Origin: an uncultured Porphyromonadaceae bacterium | GTDB lineage: Bacteria > Bacteroidota > Bacteroidia > Bacteroidales > Muribaculaceae | NCBI GenBank assembly: GCA_947175215.1 | Contig: CAMWLR010000002.1 | Location: 1 to 64,000 of the forward strand | Length of the DNA stretch: 64,000 nucleotides | Direction: 5' to 3' | Shown: one piece after another, positions 42,178-51,182 of the stretch | Layout of the letters: each line of letters opens with the position of its first letter | Position numbering within the stretch: position 1 is the stretch's first letter | The notes under the pieces: generated by a model | Seen by the model: only the letters and a program-made list of their open reading frames with translations | What the model was told of the DNA's origin: nothing | The model's database searches: none | Position numbers and translations under genes: made by a program

Positions 42178-43701
42178 TCATTGATCATAGCTCAGGCCGA
42201 GAGATTCAACAAACCCTCTTTCGAGAGCCTGCAGTTTATACTTGCGCATAGCCAACTCGTTGTCTATATCTTCGATCGCAAACAGTTGCGTATCTATCGG
42301 TACACAATAGGGGTGTTGAGTCTTTGACTTTGGATCGGCGAATGTTATCATCAAGTTTTCAGGCCAAGTATCAATGTGTTTGAATATCTTCTTGACCGTC
42401 AGGGACGTTGCCAACGGGTTGACATGCACACCGCTTTCTTTGATCATCTTAAGTTGAAACAGAGCGAGTGCCGTGCAACGTGCTGATGATAGTTTGAACT
42501 TCTCGGGCCACGGTTTTACTTTGACTGATTTTTGGGGCATTTCCTCATAGAGGGGATCGTCAGACCACCCCTCGATATATTCAAGCAGGTGCTCAAATGC
42601 CTTGCGTTGAATAGACAGTGAGCTGGCGGTAAAGTAATTAGAGTAGGTAGTGATCCAGAACCAACGCTCCATATCATCGAGATGAATCGTGGTCGGTGAT
42701 GGCATTCGCATGAAAAACACCGACAGGAATACCAACTGAGCCGTATAGGGCAACAGTTTGTGATCTATCACATTGAGACGGTTATAAAGAAAATCCACGG
42801 CCTTGATGATCGCCGGTGACATCTCTTTGACAACTGACTCAAAGTCGCCGCGGCGCGAGATCGTCTCGATATCGGTGTCAATATACAATCGGTCGTCAAA
42901 TGCGCTCTGATAGCATCTGAAGATAGTCTCTGACGGTACGTTATGAAAGTTGTATTGTCGCAGATTATCAATCACCTGTGCGACCTCCTCAGAGAAGTTA
43001 AACCCGCTGTTGAAACTCAAAGCGTTAACTTTCCAGTCGTCGGTTATACCTGTGCCTTTGGAATTAATACGTGAGAATATATTGACGGCATCCTCGAGGG
43101 TTGCCCCCTCTACCTCGATCACCGAGAGTTTATAATCGGCTAAAATGGCTGCAAATGCATCTGCACGGTCAAGATATTTGTCGAGCTGCTCATTATCCGG
43201 GACAGCCGGCTCAAGAATGTTGCGGATATATTTTCTGAACTCACTTGTGCTTGACAACAGATAGACCGGTATCTGCCACGGTTTGTTTTTGGCAGGCTGG
43301 CAATAGAGAAATTTCTCGGTCTTAAGATCGTAATGCAGGTTGAATTTGTCGTTACGCACGGCCGGATCATACGGTATGCCGGCCGTGTGGGGATTGGTGA
43401 GACACCCAAACAGGGTAGCCAGACGCTGATACCCGTCGAGAACATAAGACACAGGCTGTTTACAGGGGAGATAAAATCCGCCTACGAGACGGTTCTCACC
43501 CCATTGTGGTTTTGTGTTGGGACGCCAGAGCAGGATAGACCCGATCGGATACCCTTTGCTGATACTGTCAAATAGATCCTGGATCTGTTCTCTTTTCCAT
43601 ACAAACTTGCGCTGGAATGGGGGGACTTGATAGACCCCCTCCCTGATGTTTTCGATCATGCTCGACAGAGAGCGTATCTGATTCTGTATCTGTGTGCGCA
43701 T
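42178..43701 (-). CDS. DUF262 (GmrS/ParB-Srx-like) domain protein with variant DGYQR motif; no DUF1524 HNH motif seen
   Basis: 'YQVPPFQRKFVWKREQIQDLFDSISKGYPIGSILLWR...VSYVLDGYQRLATLFG'. Confidence 0.88.
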   Translation of the reverse strand: MRTQIQNQIRSLSSMIENIREGVYQVPPFQRKFVWKREQIQDLFDSISKGYPIGSILLWRPNTKPQWGENRLVGGFYLPCKQPVSYVLDGYQRLATLFGCLTNPHTAGIPYDPAVRNDKFNLHYDLKTEKFLYCQPAKNKPWQIPVYLLSSTSEFRKYIRNILEPAVPDNEQLDKYLDRADAFAAILADYKLSVIEVEGATLEDAVNIFSRINSKGTGITDDWKVNALSFNSGFNFSEEVAQVIDNLRQYNFHNVPSETIFRCYQSAFDDRLYIDTDIETISRRGDFESVVKEMSPAIIKAVDFLYNRLNVIDHKLLPYTAQLVFLSVFFMRMPSPTTIHLDDMERWFWITTYSNYFTASSLSIQRKAFEHLLEYIEGWSDDPLYEEMPQKSVKVKPWPEKFKLSSARCTALALFQLKMIKESGVHVNPLATSLTVKKIFKHIDTWPENLMITFADPKSKTQHPYCVPIDTQLFAIEDIDNELAMRKYKLQALERGFVESLGLSYDQ

Positions 43702-43723
43702 TATGATGGGTATTTGAGAGGAG

Positions 43724-44743
43724 TTACAAGAGTGAGTTTATTGTCGTTGCGATTATCGAGAGTTCATCGGGCGTATCCTGGTGAGATGTCAGGGCGTCGA
43801 GTGAGGCCCGGTGTGTTGACGGATGTTGAAACCCCGCCGGAAAGCTTTTCTTGAAATCCTTGAGCTGATAACCTCTCGTCAGTGTCGTGAATGAGTAGTC
43901 TGATAAAGAACTGTAAAAAGTCTGCTGTTCGACAGGCAGTAGACTTCTCACATTGGTGAGCTGTGGGTTGATCTCCTTTTTTCGGGGTTGGGGTACATCT
44001 CCGGCAAATCCTTCGGCGATATTATAGTAATCGCGTTGACGCGGAGTGAGCGAGTTGAAGACTTTGAGCCAGCGACGGTTTGTGCCCTGATCGGGGAAAC
44101 TGTCGGTTGGGAGATAATTCTCCATACATCGCTTTTCGAGTATATGATAGGGGATGTTATGCTTTGTCAAAAACTCTTTTACTTTATCATACTTGGTGAC
44201 AGTCTGCGTGTCATATCGCTTGTCACCATCGAGTATGACATAGCATCTCAAGAACTTATAGCGATCGTTATATGGCTCGACTATCCCCTCAATGCGGGTC
44301 TGTACGCCTGTGCATCCGCCGCCGTTCTCAAATCTAATCCATCCCTCGGTGTAGGCATCCTGAGCCATAGATTTGGCAGGAAGATAGAGGTTGATGATCG
44401 CGCGGATAAAACGTGAGTCATTGGTACCGTTCTCAATGAGTATCAGCAGCGGAGACTCGACATATCTGATCGCCTCCTTTACGCCGAAACGTTTCTCTGA
44501 GTGAATCTCTGAGGCATCTTTGACGACATGGCATGAGGGGGTGACGGGGTCACCGATCATGGTCGCTGCAAATGAGTCGTTGAGAATGCGCAGATCGGTC
44601 TGGTCAAGTCCGGCGGCATGATCAGAAATATCCTCGTCAAGCAAGATTTTGTGATGGCGTCTGACCATTGTCCTGATCAGGAAGCTAACATCCGCTTGCA
44701 ATGCCGGGTCACTGAAGATCTCTTTATGGAGTCTCACGTTCAT
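43724..44743 (-). CDS. TOPRIM/DUF4435-like protein (AriB-like candidate nuclease effector)
   Basis: 'SPLLILIENGTNDSRFI' (E104...D109), 'RCYVILDGDKRYDTQ' (DxD), 'HILEKRCMENYLPTDSF'. 4-nt overlap with the upstream ATPase ORF. Confidence 0.65.
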   Translation of the reverse strand: MNVRLHKEIFSDPALQADVSFLIRTMVRRHHKILLDEDISDHAAGLDQTDLRILNDSFAATMIGDPVTPSCHVVKDASEIHSEKRFGVKEAIRYVESPLLILIENGTNDSRFIRAIINLYLPAKSMAQDAYTEGWIRFENGGGCTGVQTRIEGIVEPYNDRYKFLRCYVILDGDKRYDTQTVTKYDKVKEFLTKHNIPYHILEKRCMENYLPTDSFPDQGTNRRWLKVFNSLTPRQRDYYNIAEGFAGDVPQPRKKEINPQLTNVRSLLPVEQQTFYSSLSDYSFTTLTRGYQLKDFKKSFPAGFQHPSTHRASLDALTSHQDTPDELSIIATTINSLL

Positions 44744-45846
44744 CTCTCATCCCCCTCCTTTTTTAATTGAGCACGCCGCAGGGCAAGCGACTCGGCCAGA
44801 GTCTCCTGAAAGACATCGGCAGGCCACCCTTTGACCGTGCCGTCGGGGTTGACAGTTACCCTGTTGACAGAGCTTGAGTGCGTAGACGGGTCAAAGTTCA
44901 CGAAATATAGGGCCAGATAGTCGAGGGGTAACTTCCCGAGCGCCACCAATGTGCGCAGGCGCAAGATAAAGTTTATCGAATGGGTCTCGATGAAGAATGT
45001 TTTTAGACCTTTGGATGATGCGGCCTGTCGGGCGATAAACTCGGCCATCTCGCCGTGAGCCTCGGGATGAAGATGTGTCTCGGGTTCTTCGTAAATATAC
45101 AGTCGTGGCGAGGTGATATGTGTGGCGGCGCTGACTATCACGGGTAGTGACTGCGCGATACCGGCACCACCGTCGATGATATTTGTCAAGAACTTGTCAT
45201 GCCGCATGGTCAGGCTGAAGATAGGATTGCGCGATTGATCCACATCTATCTCCCAACCGTCAAATGTCCGTGCATACCATTGTGACACGGTTTTAAGCAG
45301 GTTACCGTTATTGTTTAATACATCCTCGGCGAGTCTGCGCCAGGCAAATATTCCGCCTGACCGGGTCTCTGATTCAGAGTCGGCGAGCATAAAGAATCCG
45401 TCACGGGGGATGTCGCGGATCGCCTTAAGATATTCTATATCAAGCCGCAATTGAGCCGGGAGTTCACCTATTGCTGCCAACGGTATGCCGTCATAAGGCT
45501 TGCCGTTTATCTCCTCTAAATGAGTGCGCACTTTACCAGTCGGTTCGACAAAAAATTTAAGACTGATAGCTGAGTCTCCCTGCGCGATCGTCAACTCAAC
45601 GGCGCGCGATGCTTTACCATAGACAACATCGCGATACTCTTTACAGATATTCAGCCCGTTGTATGTTTGGCCGAAGAGCTCGCCGTTGCCGTCATATTGG
45701 AGTATCCCGTTGACCATTACCGGCAGTTTGAGCAGGGCGCTTTTACCGACGTTGTTTTTGCCGAACACGACGGTAACCGGGGCCAAGGTTAATTGCTGCT
45801 GCTCGGCGAAGATCCTGTAATTCTTGAAGGTGAGAGTTCGGGACAT
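44740..45846 (-). CDS. AAA/ABC-type ATPase of the AAA_15/AAA_21-DUF3696 kind (AriA/OLD-like)
   Basis: Walker A 'GKNNVGKS', signature-like 'DGGAGIAQSLPVIV', Walker B 'LYIYEEPETHLHPEAH', H-loop 'FFIETHSINFILRLR', C-terminal 'VNPDGTVKGWPADVFQETLAESLALRRAQ'. Confidence 0.92.
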   Translation of the reverse strand: MSRTLTFKNYRIFAEQQQLTLAPVTVVFGKNNVGKSALLKLPVMVNGILQYDGNGELFGQTYNGLNICKEYRDVVYGKASRAVELTIAQGDSAISLKFFVEPTGKVRTHLEEINGKPYDGIPLAAIGELPAQLRLDIEYLKAIRDIPRDGFFMLADSESETRSGGIFAWRRLAEDVLNNNGNLLKTVSQWYARTFDGWEIDVDQSRNPIFSLTMRHDKFLTNIIDGGAGIAQSLPVIVSAATHITSPRLYIYEEPETHLHPEAHGEMAEFIARQAASSKGLKTFFIETHSINFILRLRTLVALGKLPLDYLALYFVNFDPSTHSSSVNRVTVNPDGTVKGWPADVFQETLAESLALRRAQLKKEGDER

Positions 45847-45905
45847 TGGGGTTGAGTTTATGAGGTGAACGAGGTGATGCGGGGGCAGGTTATAATTGCC
45901 GGTTG

Positions 45906-47249
45906 TCAGGTGAGGGTGGCGAGGAGTTCGACTTCACCCGAGGGGAGGGGGATGAGCGATTGCAGGCGTGCCCGGCGGATGGTGTTGTCTGCCTCGGGGG
46001 AGGCCTCGGGGATACGTACCTTGAGGTAGTTGTCAGTGAATCCTGACATCGGTTGGCCCTGTCGGGTATGCTCGAGCAGCACGGGGCGCTCGGTCGAGAG
46101 ATATGCCGAGGCAAAATCGTGAAGCTTCAGATTAGAGAGCCGGGTCAACTCCTCGACACGACGGTGTTTCTCGGCTTGTCCGACGATATGGGGTATGTCG
46201 AGGGCGCGTGTACCGGGGCGCTCTGAGTAGGGAAATACGTGCAGGCGTGTGACGGGCAGCGAGGCGATGAAGTCACGCGAGCGGTTAAACTCGTCGAGGG
46301 TCTCGCCGCGTGTGCCTGCCATGACGTCCACCCCGATGAATGCGTCGGGGATCAACTGTTTGATGCGGTGTATCTTACGGGCGAACAGCTCGGTGTCGTA
46401 ACGGCGGCGCATCAGTTTGAGCACGGTGTCAGACCCACTTTGCAGCGGGATGTGGAAGTGGGGCATGAATGCGCGAGATGTCGCGCAATATTCGATGATC
46501 TCATCTGTGAGCAGGTCGGGCTCGATCGACGAGATGCGATAACGCACGATGCCGTCGACTTTGTCAAGAGCTTTTATCATGTCGAGGAATGTCTCGGGGG
46601 TAGCGCCGGCGGGTAGGTCGGGTTGGCGTCGCCCGAAGTCACCGATATTGACCCCGGTGATGACTATCTCTTTACCCCCCTCGGCCACTACCTGCCGGGC
46701 CTGGCTGACGAGGCTGTCGATCGTGGCTGACCGGCTGCGCCCGCGGGCGGCGGGGATGGTACAGTATGTACACCAGCAGTCGCAACCATCCTGTACTTTG
46801 AGGAAGTAGCGTGTACGGTCGCCGCGTGAGCATGAGGGTGAAAAGCTGCGAATATCTTTAGCCGGGATAACCTCGATCATTTTGTCGGGTGGATTGGTGT
46901 CGCGCGCCTTGAGGAAACTCTCGACAAAATCATCAACCATCCCTTTCTTGTCATTGCCGGCAACAATTGCGACACCCGGGAGAGATGCGGCCTCGTCACT
47001 CTTGAGCTGTGCGTAACAGCCGGTGACGATGATGGCTGCCTCGGGATACCGGCGGTTGTATGAGCGGATGGCCTGGCGGCACTTCTTGTCGGCCTCGCCC
47101 GTTACCGAGCAGGTGTTGACAAATATCAGGTCGGGATTTTCACCCTTGAGGGCGCGGCGTATACCGCGTGTCTCCATGCGTGAGGCTATCGCCGAGGTCT
47201 CGGCGAAATTGAGCTTGCAGCCGAATGTATGATAGAGAGCCGTAGGCAT
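45906..47249 (-). CDS. mtaB: tRNA (N6-L-threonylcarbamoyladenosine(37)-C2)-methylthiotransferase MtaB
   Basis: Radical SAM 'VQDGCDCWCTYCTIPAARGRSRS' and N-terminal UPF0004 'TFGCKLNFAETSAI'. Confidence 0.94.
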   Translation of the reverse strand: MPTALYHTFGCKLNFAETSAIASRMETRGIRRALKGENPDLIFVNTCSVTGEADKKCRQAIRSYNRRYPEAAIIVTGCYAQLKSDEAASLPGVAIVAGNDKKGMVDDFVESFLKARDTNPPDKMIEVIPAKDIRSFSPSCSRGDRTRYFLKVQDGCDCWCTYCTIPAARGRSRSATIDSLVSQARQVVAEGGKEIVITGVNIGDFGRRQPDLPAGATPETFLDMIKALDKVDGIVRYRISSIEPDLLTDEIIEYCATSRAFMPHFHIPLQSGSDTVLKLMRRRYDTELFARKIHRIKQLIPDAFIGVDVMAGTRGETLDEFNRSRDFIASLPVTRLHVFPYSERPGTRALDIPHIVGQAEKHRRVEELTRLSNLKLHDFASAYLSTERPVLLEHTRQGQPMSGFTDNYLKVRIPEASPEADNTIRRARLQSLIPLPSGEVELLATLT

Positions 47250-47250
47250 A

Positions 47251-48483
47251 TTATTTACCTGCGTCGCTGATAAATGAGTCTTTGAAACCGAGGAAATACA
47301 GCACGCCGTCGATACCGATGGTCGAGATTGACTGTTCGGCGCTCGCCTTGACTTTGGGCTTAGCGTGGAATGCGATGCCGAGACCGGCGGCCGAGAGCAT
47401 CGGCAGGTCGTTGGCCCCGTCGCCGACGGCTATGGTCTGGGCGATGTTGACGTTCTCGACCTGGGCGATGAGGCGGAGCAATTCGGCCTTGCGCTTGCCG
47501 TCGACAATCTCCCCGACATAGCGGCCGGTGAGTTTACCGTCCTCGACCTCGAGCTCGTTGGCGTAGACGTAGTCAAACCCGAAGCGGCGTTTGAGATACT
47601 CGCCGAAGAATGTGAATCCGCCTGAGAGTATCGCCGTCTTGTATCCGGCGCGCTTGAGTACCTGCATCATGCGATCGACTCCCTCAGTGATAGGCAATGC
47701 CTCGGCTATTTCCTCCATGACATTGACATCAAGACCTTTAAGCAGGGCGACCCGCTCGGTAAAGCTCTCGCAGAAGTCGATCTCGCCGCGCATGGCCCGC
47801 TCGGTGATCTCGCGTACTTTGTCGCCGACACCGGCTTTCTCGGCGAGCTGATCTATACACTCGGTCTGTATCAGTGTCGAGTCCATATCAAAGCATATCA
47901 GACGCCGGCAGCGGCGGAACATGGTGTCCTCTTGCATCGAGATGTCAAACCCCTCGCGTGACGAGATGTCGATAAATCGGCGTTGCATCTCAGAGCGGTT
48001 GTCGGGTGTGCCGCGCACCGAAAATTCGATGCAGGCTTTGGCTGCGGGAAGAGCCCCCTCGACCAGCGGTTGACGTCCGGTCAGGCGTTGTATTGCATCA
48101 ATGTTGAGGCCCTGATCGACGATTACCTCAGAGACCAACGCTATATTGCTTGCGGTGAGCTGACGTCCGAGGATGGTGATGATCCAGCGGTTTTTACCCT
48201 GCATCCCTACCCATTGCTCATACTCCTCTGTCGAGATGGGGGTGAACCGTATCTTGACGCCCATGTCGTATGCTTTGAAGAGCAGGTCTTTCATCAGGTC
48301 ACCTGACTGTGCCGGGGTGGTTTTGAAAAGGATTCCCAGCGAGAGGGTATGGTGGATGTCGGCCTGACCGATGTCAAGCACCATGGCGTTGTATCGGGCA
48401 AGGATTGAGGTCAGCGCGGCTGTGACACCGGGTTTGTCCTGCCCCGAGATGTTTATGAGGATGAGTTCGTTGTCGTTGGTCAT
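47251..48483 (-). CDS. serB: Phosphoserine phosphatase with N-terminal ACT region
   Basis: 'RLICFDMDSTLIQTECIDQLAEKAGVG', 'AVGDGANDLPMLSAAGLGIAFHAKP'. Confidence 0.96.
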   Translation of the reverse strand: MTNDNELILINISGQDKPGVTAALTSILARYNAMVLDIGQADIHHTLSLGILFKTTPAQSGDLMKDLLFKAYDMGVKIRFTPISTEEYEQWVGMQGKNRWIITILGRQLTASNIALVSEVIVDQGLNIDAIQRLTGRQPLVEGALPAAKACIEFSVRGTPDNRSEMQRRFIDISSREGFDISMQEDTMFRRCRRLICFDMDSTLIQTECIDQLAEKAGVGDKVREITERAMRGEIDFCESFTERVALLKGLDVNVMEEIAEALPITEGVDRMMQVLKRAGYKTAILSGGFTFFGEYLKRRFGFDYVYANELEVEDGKLTGRYVGEIVDGKRKAELLRLIAQVENVNIAQTIAVGDGANDLPMLSAAGLGIAFHAKPKVKASAEQSISTIGIDGVLYFLGFKDSFISDAGK

Positions 48484-50216
48484 TTTACACGTATTTTCTG
48501 TCCGGGCTGTATGACGGGGTTGTTGCCGCTCAGTCCGTTGAGACGTTTGAGTTCCTTGACGGTAGTGCCGTTTTTCTTGGCGATCTTGTCCAGCGAGTCG
48601 CCGTTGCGGGCGGTCACGGTCTTGGTTGCCGGCTGCTGTTTTTTCTTGCTCTTGGCGGGCGCGGCTTTTTTAGGAGCAGTCTTGGCGGTGTTTTTAGCGG
48701 GGGCTGCCTTTTTTGGTGCCTCGGCGACCGGCGCGGGAGTCTCCTCCTTGACCGGTGTGACAGGCGCTGTTGCAACGGGTGCATCCTGTGCCGGGGTCTC
48801 TATAGCCGGTGTGGCTACCTCTTTGGGTGTATCCTGCTTGACAAGCAGATCGTCACCCTCGGCGGGAGGTGTTGCCTCGGGGGCATTGGGCTTGAAGACA
48901 CGCTCTGTTGTGACGATCTTGAGGGTCTGACCGCGGCGCGCACTCTTGATATTGCCGTTGGCGTGTTTGAGACTCCATACCGACACGCCGTATTTCTTGG
49001 CGATTGACGACAGGGTCTCACCCTTGCGAACCTTGTGATAGAGCACTTTCTCGGTTTCGACCCATTGGCCGTCGGCATTGTCAGCCTGAGCGGGGGTGTC
49101 GGCGAGCTCACCGCTAAAGGGCTCGACCGTCAGACGGCGCTCATACAGCTCTGCGTTATTGTCACAGATGGCATCCTCGCTCATGATATATGAATAAGTG
49201 AGATTTGCCGGGAGTACCAGCGGGTATGGGTGAATGTCGCCGGGGATACACTCCTGGCGATACTGGGGATTGAGGACTTTGAGCTCTTCGACCGGTATCT
49301 GCAACACGTCTGAGATCTGTTTGAAATAGACGCGGCGGCCAACGTGCACCGAGTCGGTGAGGATGGGACGCTTGGCCAGCGCCGGAGAGATGTTGTGATG
49401 TTTGTAATAGGTCATCACGTATGTGGCGGCGATGAAGCCGGGGAGATAGCCACGGGTTTCTTTGGGTAGATAGGGGTATATCGACCAGAAGTCTTTTTTA
49501 TCGGCAGTCGAGCGGCGTAACGCCTTGTTAACGTTACCCGGGCCGCAGTTATATGCGGCGATGGCGAGAGACCAGTCATGATATATGTCATAGAGCTGGT
49601 GCAGCAGTTTGGCGGCGGCGGCCGAGGAAGCCACCGGGTCGCGGCGCTCATCGACGAGGGTTGATACCTCGAGCTCAAACCCGCGCGCGGTAGGGAGCAT
49701 CAGCTGCCACAGACCGGTCGCACCTGAGCGTGACACGGCGTCGGGATTCATGGCCGACTCGATTACCGGGAGGTATTTCAACTCCATCGGCAACCCTTCC
49801 CGCTCGAGTGCTTCCTCAAAAATAGGCATATAGTAGAGACTCATGCCGAGCATATTCTCGACCAGACGACGGTTCTTTTTGGTGTATGCGTCGATATATG
49901 CCCTGACGATAGAGTTAAAGGGGAGTTCGATTGTGGTGGGGATGGCGGCCAACCGTCGGGTGATCTCCTCGTCAGAGACCTCCTCGTCGGGCTTCAGGTC
50001 GACATCAGCATCGAGGGCTGTATAGTTTACCAGATACCAGTTCTCCATCATCTTGTGGGTGTCGGTCTCGAAACTTTCGGGTAACACAAGGGTGGAGTCG
50101 GCTGCATATTGCGACAGGTCGAGCACTGATGCGGCAGGCTTGGCCGAGAGTGACAGAGTCCCGGCGATAACGGCTGCCGTGAGAATAAGCTGATGGATAG
50201 AGTTGACGGGTTTCAT
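48480..50216 (-). CDS. Lytic transglycosylase with C-terminal LysM domains (MltD-like)
   Basis: SLT domain 'MPIFEEALEREGLPMELKYLPVIESAMNPDAVSRSGATGLWQLM'; two LysM; Ala/Pro/Lys-rich linker. Confidence 0.95.
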   Translation of the reverse strand: MKPVNSIHQLILTAAVIAGTLSLSAKPAASVLDLSQYAADSTLVLPESFETDTHKMMENWYLVNYTALDADVDLKPDEEVSDEEITRRLAAIPTTIELPFNSIVRAYIDAYTKKNRRLVENMLGMSLYYMPIFEEALEREGLPMELKYLPVIESAMNPDAVSRSGATGLWQLMLPTARGFELEVSTLVDERRDPVASSAAAAKLLHQLYDIYHDWSLAIAAYNCGPGNVNKALRRSTADKKDFWSIYPYLPKETRGYLPGFIAATYVMTYYKHHNISPALAKRPILTDSVHVGRRVYFKQISDVLQIPVEELKVLNPQYRQECIPGDIHPYPLVLPANLTYSYIMSEDAICDNNAELYERRLTVEPFSGELADTPAQADNADGQWVETEKVLYHKVRKGETLSSIAKKYGVSVWSLKHANGNIKSARRGQTLKIVTTERVFKPNAPEATPPAEGDDLLVKQDTPKEVATPAIETPAQDAPVATAPVTPVKEETPAPVAEAPKKAAPAKNTAKTAPKKAAPAKSKKKQQPATKTVTARNGDSLDKIAKKNGTTVKELKRLNGLSGNNPVIQPGQKIRVK

Positions 50217-50267
50217 CGTGATGGATCGGTTAGAGAAGGGAGGACGGAGAGCCCCGGAGGCATTCCG

Positions 50268-51182
50268 TCAGAAATTCAGAGCCCATGACAGGCCCAGTGA
50301 GGGGTAACGTTGCCGTCCGTCTTGTAAGACAGAGGGGGTAACGTCCATTGACAAGTGGGGAGAGATATCAAAGTGTGAGAGAGAGGCATCGACATATGCG
50401 TCGACCATAGCAAGCAGATAGACAGCCACCATGCTGATGATGCAGAGATCGCGGTTGCGCCTGAAATAATTCTTGCGCGACCTTAGCAGGCTCTGCAACC
50501 ATGATTTGTCGATAGAGGATTCGTCGACGTTGGGTGCGAAGAAATCCATATAGCTTTTGGTCGACGGGTCATTGTCAAGCAGGTCGGCATAGGCGCGGGT
50601 ATAGTCGGTCAGCATCTGGTTGTTCCACGATGTGGCGTATCCCAGACCAAGGTATCCACCGACGATGATGGGGAGTTTCCAGTAGCGGCGGTTATATATC
50701 TGACCTAAACCGGGGAAAAGCGCCGACAGCCATACTGCCCGGGTGGGATCGGGATTAAACTCGACCGCACGGGGTATCCATTCATCTTCGGGTATGTCGC
50801 TAAGGCGGCTGATGATGACTGCATTGCGGGCATCATGTCTGAGTGAGTCAGCAGTGTATGCCTCGCCGGCGGTGAGTACTCCGACAGTATCAACAGGTGT
50901 GATCTCGAGTTTGCCGCCCGACAACACCACACGATCCTCGACAACGACAGCATCGGGGTCGGTCAATGGCGCTCCGACAGGGATGGAGTCAGGCAGCAGT
51001 GACGATATGGCAGTGGTGTCTGCTGAAACATGATGAGTGTGAGGGCGTGACGGTCTGCGCACTGCCGATTGTCCCCATGCCGGTTCACCCGCAAATAGAA
51101 GGAGCACCACCGCCATAACAATGGCGATAGCGCCTCGGCGCCGTCGGGCTGAAGCAATGTGATTGTCGGTAGGTTGGTTCAC
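50268..51182 (-). CDS. DUF5683-like membrane protein
   Basis: 'AVWLSALFPGLGQIYNRRYWKLPIIVGGYLGLGYATSWNNQMLTDY'. Confidence 0.82.
   Translation of the reverse strand: MNQPTDNHIASARRRRGAIAIVMAVVLLLFAGEPAWGQSAVRRPSRPHTHHVSADTTAISSLLPDSIPVGAPLTDPDAVVVEDRVVLSGGKLEITPVDTVGVLTAGEAYTADSLRHDARNAVIISRLSDIPEDEWIPRAVEFNPDPTRAVWLSALFPGLGQIYNRRYWKLPIIVGGYLGLGYATSWNNQMLTDYTRAYADLLDNDPSTKSYMDFFAPNVDESSIDKSWLQSLLRSRKNYFRRNRDLCIISMVAVYLLAMVDAYVDASLSHFDISPHLSMDVTPSVLQDGRQRYPSLGLSWALNF

Noticed and set aside
42178-45846. Calling the cassette a Gabija or a GmrSD type IV restriction system
   Set aside because: Gabija needs GajA (ATPase-TOPRIM fusion) plus a UvrD-like GajB helicase; GmrSD needs DUF262 plus DUF1524. 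Neither helicase nor DUF1524 motif is visible, and here ATPase and TOPRIM are separate.
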